Source: a virus. Taken from it: a stretch of 46,033 nucleotides of DNA. The translations under genes were made by a program, and so were the position numbers. Below are positions 9,332 through 17,010 of the stretch, one piece after another. The DNA is taken from positions 1 to 46,033 of the IMG/VR virus record IMGVR_UViG_3300034013_000139; one strand, given 5' to 3'. How positions within the stretch are numbered: position 1 is the stretch's first letter; the number at the start of each line of letters is the position of its first letter. Under the pieces are notes generated by a model, which was not told where the DNA came from, ran no database searches, and saw only the letters and a program-made list of their open reading frames with translations.

Positions 9332-11677
9332 TTAAGCCTTTCTGAATACTTGTCCTCTCCACCGTATCTCTACATAGGTGACTGGTTGCGGGGTTCTCGT
9401 GCGTAGCACAAGAGCAGACGTAAACTGGTCGTCTCCCCACGGCACACTAAATGAGCCAGAAGTGATGGTCGTACCAAACCCGTCTACAGGGCTGTCTTCT
9501 ACAGGAAACCGTGCATTGCTCACCATGAAGATATCATCAGGGCTGCGGTACACATTCTTCATGTATGCTTCAACCTCTCCGCTGTCTTCAAAGTCAACGA
9601 TGTACTCACTAACAACTACAACGTCTTGGTGCCTACCATTACCTCGCCAGTCTTTCGGTATAGGTGCGTTCGGCTGCAACTCCGTCTCGAACACTACACC
9701 AGCGATCATGTCTGTAGGCGCGTAGTCAGGGAACGTGTAGTCCCATGCTGCGCCATCTGCAACGATGCTGCTAGGTGTAACTGCGCGTCCTGCTGCATAG
9801 TCGTCATTCTCGCCAACGCATACGAACGTGTAATCATTCCGATCAAGCGTAACAGTTGGACCAGTAACTTCGCGCACCATGTCCATACAGACAGCATACG
9901 GCAAGTCAAAGTCCAGCGGCTTATCAGGACGCAATGCACACAAGCTGGTTGACGTGGCGTTCCTAAACCACAGGTACACAACACCTTCTTCCACATAAGC
10001 GTGGATAAGGTCTTCTGCGAACGTCCACTTGTGCCAAGCACTCTGGACCTTCTGATTACCATTCCACAGGAAGTTATAGACATACACAAGTCGTGGGTTA
10101 TCATCGGTACGTGCAATTAGTATCTTTGAGTTACCCGCAGATGCAAGGCCGATAATCTCTCCGCGAATGTACTTCTGTGTTACCTTGTTCAAGCTATCAA
10201 CAGAGTTACTGGTAATCTCGCTGGACGGTTGCATTTCGTTCACGCCAGAGAAGATACGGAATTTATACGGAAACATAACAGTGTCTCCTGCAACAACGGG
10301 CCTAGCCTTTGTTGACATTTCAAACTTGGTCGTACGCACGATGTTTGCCGTGCCAGACGTAATGCCAATACTCCCGTCAATCAAGAACTGCCCTGCCTTA
10401 GAGAACACGATCAGGTTAGTGTCGTACTGCACTCCATAGAGCAGGAAGCTTTCTTCTTCACCAGAGGTCTTAATGTCAACCGGATCAGTCGCAAGTTGCG
10501 TTGCTACAGTAGAGCGCCAAAAGTCTAGCGGCTTGTCAGTCTGGCTTGCAATAAAGCTGCCACCTGCAATAAGCCATAGCCTGCGCTGGAACTCACCAAT
10601 ATCTGAAATGGTCTTGCCTACAAACGAGGGCTGTGGGTTACTAACCGTTGTACCTGTCTGTCTGCCTTCCCAATCTCCACGACCAACTGCTGCCGTACCC
10701 AATGCCTTATCAATGGTCATTACGTGCGGCATAGTGCTGTTGTCTAGGAGAAGCAGGGCGTCGGGATCAGTTGTTTCTCGCCATGCGCCAGATACACCAA
10801 AGCCATCACCGACAGTAGTAGTGGTATCGGAGGTGAAACGTAGCCAAAGTTCATCATCAAGTGTGCCAGTGTCACCACGAACGCGGATGATAGCCCCATG
10901 TGGCGCAAATCTTGGTACGTCTGTGAATGTCTTTGCATCACTTACTCCTGCTCTAAGTACTTCATTGTTTGCTCCATCCGACGCAATGATGTCAAAGTCA
11001 AACGACCCGTCTCTAATCCACGCGACTTCTTCTGCAATATCAATGAGCGTACTTCCTTTGAAGTTGGCGTCGAGTTGCAAGTCTGCCATGAGTTCGTCGA
11101 TGATGTAGTTTGCGGCTGTCTTTTCTGCGTCACCTGCAACGTCTCCATCTGGTGTGGTATACTCACCAATAGCAACTGTGTTGTCGCTGTACGTGAGCGT
11201 GATCTTGTACGTCCGTGAGAACTGTCCGCCAAGCGAGTACGCATAACCGAACTTGTAGTTATCGGTAAACGTAGGTACGCTCGTAGCAACAACAACGTCA
11301 CGGTTTACAATGTACACTTTGCCATCCGTCGCGTAAGCAATCGTTTGACCCTTAAAGTAGTCTTCCGTGCCTGCTGCAACTGTGACCGTGTACTCTGTGC
11401 CATCATAGCCAAACAAGCACACTACACCTTCGTTCGTGTCTTCGTCTTCGTACGTGGCGAGTAGATAGAGTTCCCCGTTGAGCAACACCGTGTTTATGTT
11501 TGCATTAGCCGGGACACTGCTGTATGTGTCAAGCAGGACCGTTGCAGGTCTGCTGGTAAGGCCAGCGTTAGGATCAGGATACAGATTGATCTGCTCTCTA
11601 ACGTGACCGTCTTGTTGTACTCGCTCCGGCTGCTGGTTTACACCTTGCAGCGGGAAGCCCAATGTTCCATTACTCAT
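9332..11677 (-). CDS. Tail tubular protein B, T7 gp12-like nozzle
   Basis: The 781-residue protein (T7 gp12 has 794) forms the tail nozzle. The N-terminus contains the family hallmark GVNQQPERVQQDGHVREQ, and the rest is beta-rich, as expected. It overlaps the tail tube A gene by four bases (ATGA), pointing to translational coupling, and the following gene begins two bases after its stop. Confidence 0.93.
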   Translation of the reverse strand: MSNGTLGFPLQGVNQQPERVQQDGHVREQINLYPDPNAGLTSRPATVLLDTYSSVPANANINTVLLNGELYLLATYEDEDTNEGVVCLFGYDGTEYTVTVAAGTEDYFKGQTIAYATDGKVYIVNRDVVVATSVPTFTDNYKFGYAYSLGGQFSRTYKITLTYSDNTVAIGEYTTPDGDVAGDAEKTAANYIIDELMADLQLDANFKGSTLIDIAEEVAWIRDGSFDFDIIASDGANNEVLRAGVSDAKTFTDVPRFAPHGAIIRVRGDTGTLDDELWLRFTSDTTTTVGDGFGVSGAWRETTDPDALLLLDNSTMPHVMTIDKALGTAAVGRGDWEGRQTGTTVSNPQPSFVGKTISDIGEFQRRLWLIAGGSFIASQTDKPLDFWRSTVATQLATDPVDIKTSGEEESFLLYGVQYDTNLIVFSKAGQFLIDGSIGITSGTANIVRTTKFEMSTKARPVVAGDTVMFPYKFRIFSGVNEMQPSSEITSNSVDSLNKVTQKYIRGEIIGLASAGNSKILIARTDDNPRLVYVYNFLWNGNQKVQSAWHKWTFAEDLIHAYVEEGVVYLWFRNATSTSLCALRPDKPLDFDLPYAVCMDMVREVTGPTVTLDRNDYTFVCVGENDDYAAGRAVTPSSIVADGAAWDYTFPDYAPTDMIAGVVFETELQPNAPIPKDWRGNGRHQDVVVVSEYIVDFEDSGEVEAYMKNVYRSPDDIFMVSNARFPVEDSPVDGFGTTITSGSFSVPWGDDQFTSALVLRTRTPQPVTYVEIRWRGQVFRKA

Positions 11678-12252
11678 CGTACGGGGAGCCTCCGGGTGTG
11701 TGGGTATTTGTACTTACCATGCGTACCGTCGAACAGATTAACGTCCTCGTGTCGAAGGTGTTCTGCAACAAGCTGTGCCTGTGCCATATCCTTCTCTCGC
11801 ATGTACAGTTCGATCTTTGGTTGACTGCCTTCTTCGTCTACGTAGTACTCGTACTTTGCTCGTGTCCAGATTGCTTCTCGCGCAACATCAGGAATTTCCT
11901 CGTATGGAAGTGCCTCTACAAGTCTATATTCCTCTGCTGTGTCGATAACAAACGACCGCTTAGAACGATCCCATAGACGGTTCCCGCGTACAATATACTG
12001 TGGGAAGTTCGGGCATTCGCATACAACTGCGTATTGCGGTACGGTTACGGTTCCATCAAGCGCAGGCGTGAGCGTGACAAACGAACGGTTATACCACCAG
12101 CCCTTACCGCCATTACTCTGGACCTTCTTTGCGACAACATTGAACTTCCGCGCTGCCTTTAGGAACGCAGGGTGTTGACTGTCGATTGAGGATACAGGTG
12201 CAATAGCGACAGAACTCAGGCATTCATTGATTGCTTCTAGTCTAGTCAGCAT
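11674..12252 (-). CDS. Tail tubular protein A, T7 gp11-like gatekeeper
   Basis: The protein has 192 residues (T7 gp11 has 196). It starts MLTRLEAINECLSSVAIAPV, which matches the family pattern of an N-terminal helix with an Asn-x-x-Leu core. It should form the ring between portal and nozzle. An AGGAG site precedes the ATG, and the gene follows the capsid gene after a terminator, as in T7. Confidence 0.9.
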   Translation of the reverse strand: MLTRLEAINECLSSVAIAPVSSIDSQHPAFLKAARKFNVVAKKVQSNGGKGWWYNRSFVTLTPALDGTVTVPQYAVVCECPNFPQYIVRGNRLWDRSKRSFVIDTAEEYRLVEALPYEEIPDVAREAIWTRAKYEYYVDEEGSQPKIELYMREKDMAQAQLVAEHLRHEDVNLFDGTHGKYKYPHTRRLPVR

Positions 12253-12311
12253 GATTGTTTCTCCTGTTCATGTAGCTACACAGAGCCTGTGCAGGTAGAT
12301 AAACACTAAAC

Positions 12312-12343
12312 AAAAAATACCCTCCCCGAATTAACGGAGAGGG
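12312..12343 (-). terminator. Intrinsic terminator after the capsid gene (T-phi analogue)
   Basis: On the minus strand CCCTCTCCG pairs with CGGGGAGGG around TTAATT and is followed by TATTTTTTG. It stands eight bases after the capsid stop. This is the position of T-phi in T7, which lowers transcription of tail genes relative to capsid. Confidence 0.93.
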
Positions 12344-12351
12344 CAATAGCA

Positions 12352-13320
12352 TTAGGCTTTGTTCACAACGCCGCACACGTCAGGACGGCGGTTCGACACA
12401 CCGAACGCCATGAAGCTGTCGATGAACCACTGACGCTCAACCTTGTCAAAGAACACGTCCGATTGCAGCGGGATGGTTTCACCAGCCAGCAGCGACCACG
12501 GGTGCAGAATAACTGCGGTGGCCTTTGCTTGTGCAGCAGTCAGGTCGTATGCGTTGCCGTTGTCGGGGTTCGACAGCGGGTGGGCAGTGATGGCAGCTTG
12601 CGGGATGCGCGCGGTCGGCATGATAGCAGAACCCATCATGGTCATAACCTTGCCAAGAGCAAAGTTACCATTGCCTTCCGAGAAGTCACGCGACACAAGC
12701 TTGTCGTTGTTCAGCAGAACTTCGTGCTGAGTTGGGCGAACGAAGATAACACATTCTTCGGTGTCAATGTCTTCTTCCTGCATACGCACAAGGATACGTG
12801 CGATCTTAGCGTACAGCAGGTCCGGGTCTTCCTCGTCACCGAGGGCCGCAAGAGTTTCAACCTTGCCTGCACCGATGGCACCATTCAGACCAGCAGGGGC
12901 GGACAGGCCAGCACCCTTAATGCCTTGAATGAGGAACGCCTCGTCAAAGAACTTACCAAGTTCCTTACCGTGGTCCTTACCAAGTTCAGCACGAGCATTG
13001 AAGTCCGTCTGGAACTCGTTCAGCATGGAACGGTTGTCCCGTGCAAGGATAACCGTATCAACGGTCACGGCAGTACGACCGAAGTTCGTCTTGCTTGCTT
13101 CCGGGCGAACACCAGCTTGCAGTGCCTTAATCTCGGTACGACCGACGCGGCGGACAATCGAGGTATCGGTGTTGCGGATCGGGTTAACCGGGAAGATGCC
13201 CCGCATAACCGAGGACTTTGCGAACTGGCTATCCACAGCGCCAGCATACTGTTCAATCATTTCCGATTGTGCGAGGTCCGACAGATGCGAACTATCGGTA
13301 GGAATATTAGCTCCCGACAT
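12352..13320 (-). CDS. Major capsid protein, T7 gp10-like
   Basis: The 322-residue protein is the right size for a T7-type HK97-fold capsid subunit and lies between scaffold and tail tube A. Typical features are the N-terminal region with SSVMRGIFPVNPI, the R-rich RRVGRTEIKALQAG stretch, and a conserved SDVFFDKVERQWFIDSFMAFGVSNRRPD end. The ATG at 13320 follows AGGAGA. A strong terminator directly downstream fits a gene expressed at the highest level. Confidence 0.95.
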   Translation of the reverse strand: MSGANIPTDSSHLSDLAQSEMIEQYAGAVDSQFAKSSVMRGIFPVNPIRNTDTSIVRRVGRTEIKALQAGVRPEASKTNFGRTAVTVDTVILARDNRSMLNEFQTDFNARAELGKDHGKELGKFFDEAFLIQGIKGAGLSAPAGLNGAIGAGKVETLAALGDEEDPDLLYAKIARILVRMQEEDIDTEECVIFVRPTQHEVLLNNDKLVSRDFSEGNGNFALGKVMTMMGSAIMPTARIPQAAITAHPLSNPDNGNAYDLTAAQAKATAVILHPWSLLAGETIPLQSDVFFDKVERQWFIDSFMAFGVSNRRPDVCGVVNKA

Positions 13321-13339
13321 AGTATTCTCCTATACTAAA

Positions 13340-14191
13340 TTACTTGCCTTGTTTCTTGCCGAGTTCTCGTGACGCCAGAAGCATTGCACGTTTAGCGGCA
13401 TATGTACCGTCTCGGTGCGCTTGCTCACAAGCTGCGAAATACTCTTTGGAAGACATGGCAACAATGTTTGGTTGTTGTTGTTGGTTGTTCGCATTCGGAA
13501 CTACCTGTTCAGACTTCTTGAGGGAAGTGTTCCCTGCCTGCTCGTATCGCTCGTTCAGGTCTTTAGCAGCAAGCACTGCCTTACGACCGCCTGCATCAAT
13601 GAGGTCGATGTACTCTTGGATTTCTTCTGGCTTGAGATTAGCTTTCGCCCAATCACGCAGAGTGTTCCAGTTTTCTTCTCCACCTACCTCAGTGTGCAGT
13701 GCAGTCAGTACACTAGTGTTCTTCGCGTTGTTCTCTTTGATGAACGTGTCGATCCCACTCAGTACGATGTTCGCACTAGCCTCGCCAATAGCTGCGGTCA
13801 ACGCTGCCTTGTCGATCTTAGTTACATCGCCTGCCTGTACTGCATCGTACAGAAGTGCCTTTGCCGTATCAGGCTTAACGCCACTCTCTTGCAGCTTCTT
13901 AAGAACCGCATTGCCAGTGTCAGAGCCAGTGTCACCCCATACAGTAACGTCAAGGGGTTTGTCTTCCGGCTTCGTCTCGTCTTCCTTCGGCTTGGTGTCG
14001 TCTTGCTTGCCAGCATCTGCCTTAGTCGTATCATCCGGTTTGGCATCCGGTTTCGGCTCGTCCGGCTTCTTAGGCTCAGGAGCGGGCGACTGTTGGGCAG
14101 TCTGGTTAGTCATATTATCAGGAACGCCCTGTGCATCCACCTTGGGTTGCTGGTTCGTCTGATCGTCTGGTTTAGTGTCGTTATCAGCCAT
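13340..14191 (-). CDS. Capsid assembly scaffolding protein, T7 gp9-like
   Basis: The 283-residue protein has a highly charged Asp/Lys/Pro-rich first third (residues 1-90), then a helical domain and a basic end (RAMLLASRELGKKQGK). Acidic disordered N-terminus plus basic C-terminal capsid-binding helix is the scaffold plan. It lies between portal and capsid and would be released during head maturation. Confidence 0.9.
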   Translation of the reverse strand: MADNDTKPDDQTNQQPKVDAQGVPDNMTNQTAQQSPAPEPKKPDEPKPDAKPDDTTKADAGKQDDTKPKEDETKPEDKPLDVTVWGDTGSDTGNAVLKKLQESGVKPDTAKALLYDAVQAGDVTKIDKAALTAAIGEASANIVLSGIDTFIKENNAKNTSVLTALHTEVGGEENWNTLRDWAKANLKPEEIQEYIDLIDAGGRKAVLAAKDLNERYEQAGNTSLKKSEQVVPNANNQQQQPNIVAMSSKEYFAACEQAHRDGTYAAKRAMLLASRELGKKQGK

Positions 14192-14202
14192 GTCGTCCTC
14201 TC

Positions 14203-15780
14203 TTACTCTGTCGGTTGCGTAGCTGCTTTAGCTGCAACTTCTTGCTGTACGATCTGTTCTTGCTGCGCTTGCTCTTGTTGCTGTTGCGCTTGCAGTTCTT
14301 CCTGACTGAACAGGAACTCTTCAAACTTAACGCCACGCTGACCAAACAGGAATGCTGCGACCTTGATGGGATTGATCCCACGTCGAATGTCTTCTGGCAC
14401 TCCCTCTAGCAATTGCAAGTCCATGATAGCTGCACGGAAGTTTTGCAAAGCGCCTTCACGCGACAAGTTCTCCATCCCGGTGGTGATCGTGATATCAAAC
14501 AAGTCCTTCTTGTCTAGGCTGGCAATCTTCAACTGCCCGACAAGATACTCTGCTTCGATCTGTTGCCATTCCAAAGCAAGGCGGCTATATAGTCCACCGA
14601 ATGCTGTCTCTAATTCGAGTGCATTCATCTGTACTTCATACGCAGTTACACGCTCTGCATCACGCACAGCGCCAGCGCCCATAAGGAACACCAGCGACAA
14701 TTCACGCTCCATCCTCTCGACAGCAGATGCTAGAACTTGGAGTTCCTTCACCTTGTCATTTGATAGTGCGCCAACATCATCTGGATTACCCGCATGGTAC
14801 GAACCACGTTTCGAGTTATTCAATTCTACCACGTCAAGCAATGACGAGGGATTGACCACGAACTTAATGTCCGCGCTAATCTGAAAGATATCAAACAGTG
14901 CTTCACCAGTCTGGTCGAGGTTGTGGAATACCACAGCATGTTCCTCAACTAGACCTCTGCCGTAATTGAACCCACGGGGCAGTGACCACGTAAGAGCGAT
15001 GATCGGCACATCACGTTGCGAGTAGCCAGTCTTGCTACCGTTAATGTAATATCCTTCACACTCTTGCTCACTAATCCAGCGGTTCCCCTCTTTGTAAAAG
15101 CGGGTATACAACCACAGCTTATCGGCCTTATGCACAGGACTTGCGTTTCCAGTGACAGGCTTTGCTAAAGCTGCTCTCTCAGTCTTAATCGCATTTTGAA
15201 CATCAGCGGGCAATTCATCATACGTAACTTGATCGCGCACTACACATTCCCTCGGCTCCCCGGTAATATCCCGGCGAATACCAAAGTCACGTACACTATA
15301 GACGACATTCCGTCCATTAGGCATACGACGTTTCAGTGCATTACCTGTTACGATAAGCTGTTGTGCCAGATCAACCGCAACGGGTCGATACTTGACGAGG
15401 TTCATTTTAGACATTGCGTAGTCTTCTACCCAACGCGCTTCTTTCCGCGCATCGGATGCTACCTGTGCAAGTGCTACATCGCCAGCCTCTTGCCTAATCT
15501 TCTTCTGGACTTCCATACTCAAGTTAACAGAGAAGAATGGCCGCGTGTGCGGGAACATTGCTTCTACTACTTTGTTACCAAGGTTGTTAACAAGTCGTGG
15601 GCCGATAATGACATAGCTTGCCATTAGTTCTTGACCCTCGGTGTATTCCTCCGGGAACACTCCCCGAATAGTCCAGCGGGCGTATTGTTCACACCGCTTA
15701 ACCAAGTCGCCTTTCTCTCCGTCCATTGCTGTCCAGATTTGGCTGATTTGGTTCTTCTTCAACAGGGGTGTTTTATCCAT
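14203..15780 (-). CDS. Portal (head-tail connector) protein, T7 gp8-like
   Basis: The 525-residue protein (T7 gp8 has 536) is the dodecameric portal through which DNA enters and leaves. The PHTRPFFSVNL segment near residue 75, the ALxLVTGNALK-like stretch near 130, and a Gln-rich C-terminal tail (QEELQAQQQQEQ) fit the family. It is followed directly by scaffold and capsid. The ATG overlaps the stop of the preceding gene by one base. Confidence 0.95.
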   Translation of the reverse strand: MDKTPLLKKNQISQIWTAMDGEKGDLVKRCEQYARWTIRGVFPEEYTEGQELMASYVIIGPRLVNNLGNKVVEAMFPHTRPFFSVNLSMEVQKKIRQEAGDVALAQVASDARKEARWVEDYAMSKMNLVKYRPVAVDLAQQLIVTGNALKRRMPNGRNVVYSVRDFGIRRDITGEPRECVVRDQVTYDELPADVQNAIKTERAALAKPVTGNASPVHKADKLWLYTRFYKEGNRWISEQECEGYYINGSKTGYSQRDVPIIALTWSLPRGFNYGRGLVEEHAVVFHNLDQTGEALFDIFQISADIKFVVNPSSLLDVVELNNSKRGSYHAGNPDDVGALSNDKVKELQVLASAVERMERELSLVFLMGAGAVRDAERVTAYEVQMNALELETAFGGLYSRLALEWQQIEAEYLVGQLKIASLDKKDLFDITITTGMENLSREGALQNFRAAIMDLQLLEGVPEDIRRGINPIKVAAFLFGQRGVKFEEFLFSQEELQAQQQQEQAQQEQIVQQEVAAKAATQPTE

Positions 15781-16145
15781 TACCTATCCCTACTAGTGTT
15801 GACACTAAACGGTTTCGGTGCTGCACCTGAGTTAGCAGACGGTGCAACCATAGCGGCCATACCGGGAGTAACTACTCCGCCGAAGGCAGTAGTGGTTGCT
15901 TTCTTACCGCGAACACTTGATCGTTGTGCGGTACTGCGACGTGCGCCGCCCTTGTCTTCATCTGTGCCGAGTACAATGTCAGCACCGCCATCTGGCCGTG
16001 TCTGGTCTACTCGGTTACTTTCTCGTGCCTGTGTCTCTTGCCGTGCCATCGCAGCTTCTTGTTGCTTGCGTGACTTAGCTGCGCCTACAGCGCCCATTGC
16101 TGCTGCACCTGCACCGACCACTAGGGCAGCCGTGAGTAGCCCCAT
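15780..16145 (-). CDS. Small virion/tail assembly protein, gp7.3-like
   Basis: The 121-residue protein has an Ala/Gly-rich hydrophobic N-terminus (MGLLTAALVVGAGAAAMGAVG), then a basic, low-complexity tail with a KGGARRSTAQRSSVRGKKATT stretch. T7 gp7.3, directly upstream of the portal gene, has a similar basic Gly/Lys/Arg C-terminus and is needed for tail assembly and adsorption. Position and composition suggest the same role. The stop overlaps the portal start (TAATG). Confidence 0.6.
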   Translation of the reverse strand: MGLLTAALVVGAGAAAMGAVGAAKSRKQQEAAMARQETQARESNRVDQTRPDGGADIVLGTDEDKGGARRSTAQRSSVRGKKATTTAFGGVVTPGMAAMVAPSANSGAAPKPFSVNTSRDR

Positions 16146-16155
16146 TGTTACCTCC

Positions 16156-16575
16156 TTACAGTTTCATCGTGTAACTCCGCTCTACTGCATCAAAGCCGAT
16201 GCACTTGAGAAGATTGTGAACACGCTCTCCTGCTGTCTCTAAAACAGTCAAGTAAACGCTATCGAGTTCTTGGTCTTTCGCTTCCTTAATGAAAGCACGG
16301 AGAAGACCCATACCGGAATTGTCAGTTGCGTACCATGCAATCTCTTGAAGCATTGCATTACCCAAGAATGGGTTACTAATAACCTGTCCGACAATAGCAC
16401 CTGTAACACCTGCATCGGTGTCTGAAATCAGAACTACTCCCATACCGTCGATCAACTGCTCTAGGATTTCTCCGTATTGCTCTAGCGGTAAACGAGTACC
16501 AGTTACTTGCTGGTTAAAGTCCTGCATCAGTATTGCTACATCAGATAGGTCTTCTAGTTCAGCTTTTCTGATCAT
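16156..16575 (-). CDS. GNAT-family N-acetyltransferase
   Basis: The 139-residue protein reads like a GNAT: an N-terminal IRKAELEDLSDVAILM strand-helix, a central VTGAIVGQV strand, GMGLLRAFIKEAKDQ in the acetyl-CoA binding region (a degenerate R/Q-x-x-G-x-G/A), and a C-terminal LLKCIGFDAVERSYTMKL motif. Substrate unknown. GNATs occur just before portal genes in several T7-like phages. It overlaps the upstream small gene by 17 bases and is probably co-expressed with the virion genes. Confidence 0.8.
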   Translation of the reverse strand: MIRKAELEDLSDVAILMQDFNQQVTGTRLPLEQYGEILEQLIDGMGVVLISDTDAGVTGAIVGQVISNPFLGNAMLQEIAWYATDNSGMGLLRAFIKEAKDQELDSVYLTVLETAGERVHNLLKCIGFDAVERSYTMKL

Positions 16576-16750
16576 ATCGGTGTGCCTGATGTTCGTGGTG
16601 TTTGATTAACAGCAGAAGTTCACGACGCTCTTGCTGTCGTCCCATGTCGAATGCTGTACTGTCTCGGTCGAACTTTACTTCCTGAGAAATACGTTCAACC
16701 AGCTTATCTAACACATAACGTGCTGTGTCGGTTCTTGCGGTAAGGCTCAT
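16559..16750 (-). CDS. Hypothetical small protein (63 aa)
   Basis: A charged, mostly helical protein with no recognised family. Residues 1-45 are amphipathic (RYVLDKLVERISQEV), and the end is His-rich (KHHEHQAHRYDQ). The start codon overlaps the stop of the 44-residue gene upstream (ATGA) and the end overlaps the GNAT gene, so it sits in a translationally coupled late operon. Confidence 0.65.
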   Translation of the reverse strand: MSLTARTDTARYVLDKLVERISQEVKFDRDSTAFDMGRQQERRELLLLIKHHEHQAHRYDQKS

Positions 16751-16881
16751 GCGTTCTCCTTAATGGTTGATAGAACATCTGCATCAAGCAGACTGACAAT
16801 ACCAGAAGGTACGGGTACTCCCTTTAGAACATACTCTATTGCTAGAAGTATTAGTTCTTCTTCTGATAATTCATTGTACAT
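16747..16881 (-). CDS. Hypothetical small protein (44 aa), first gene after the late promoter
   Basis: This short frame begins MYNELSEEELILLAIEYVLKG and ends in a 4-base ATGA overlap with the next gene. An AGGT-type ribosome site (TTAGGTAAA) precedes the ATG. It is acidic and helical, without a recognised family. It is the first reading frame downstream of the promoter motif at 16955, and the tight coupling supports it being real. Confidence 0.6.
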   Translation of the reverse strand: MYNELSEEELILLAIEYVLKGVPVPSGIVSLLDADVLSTIKENA

Positions 16882-16954
16882 TTTACCTAATAAGATATAG
16901 TATATAGATTATATTAATTATTATATAATATACTCTTATATGCCTATTATCTCC
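16882..16954 (-). other. Very AT-rich leader of the late transcript
   Basis: This stretch between the promoter motif and the first small gene is almost only A and T (runs such as ATATAATAATTAATATAATC on the minus strand). Its composition resembles 37381-37560 and contrasts with the roughly 48% GC of the surrounding genes. It may be an unstructured 5' leader that favours initiation. Confidence 0.6.
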
Positions 16955-16976
16955 CTTTCCATAAAGCAGACCCGGA
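16955..16976 (-). promoter_or_regulatory. Candidate phage RNA polymerase promoter for the virion genes
   Basis: On the minus strand it reads TTTCCGGG, TCTGC, TTTATGGAAAG, the clearest copy of the four-member motif. It lies ten bases after a hairpin closing the RNA polymerase gene and directly before the structural block, where a class III promoter is expected. Confidence 0.72.
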
Positions 16977-16985
16977 AAGAAGACG

Positions 16986-17010
16986 CCTCACCCAAAGAAG
17001 AAGGGTGAGG
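16986..17010 (-). terminator. Hairpin at the end of the RNA polymerase gene
   Basis: On the minus strand CCTCACCC pairs perfectly with GGGTGAGG around TTCTTCTTT, followed by CGTCTTCTTTCC. The stop codon of the polymerase gene lies within the 3' arm. The downstream tract is pyrimidine-rich, not pure T, so termination may be partial. Confidence 0.55.
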
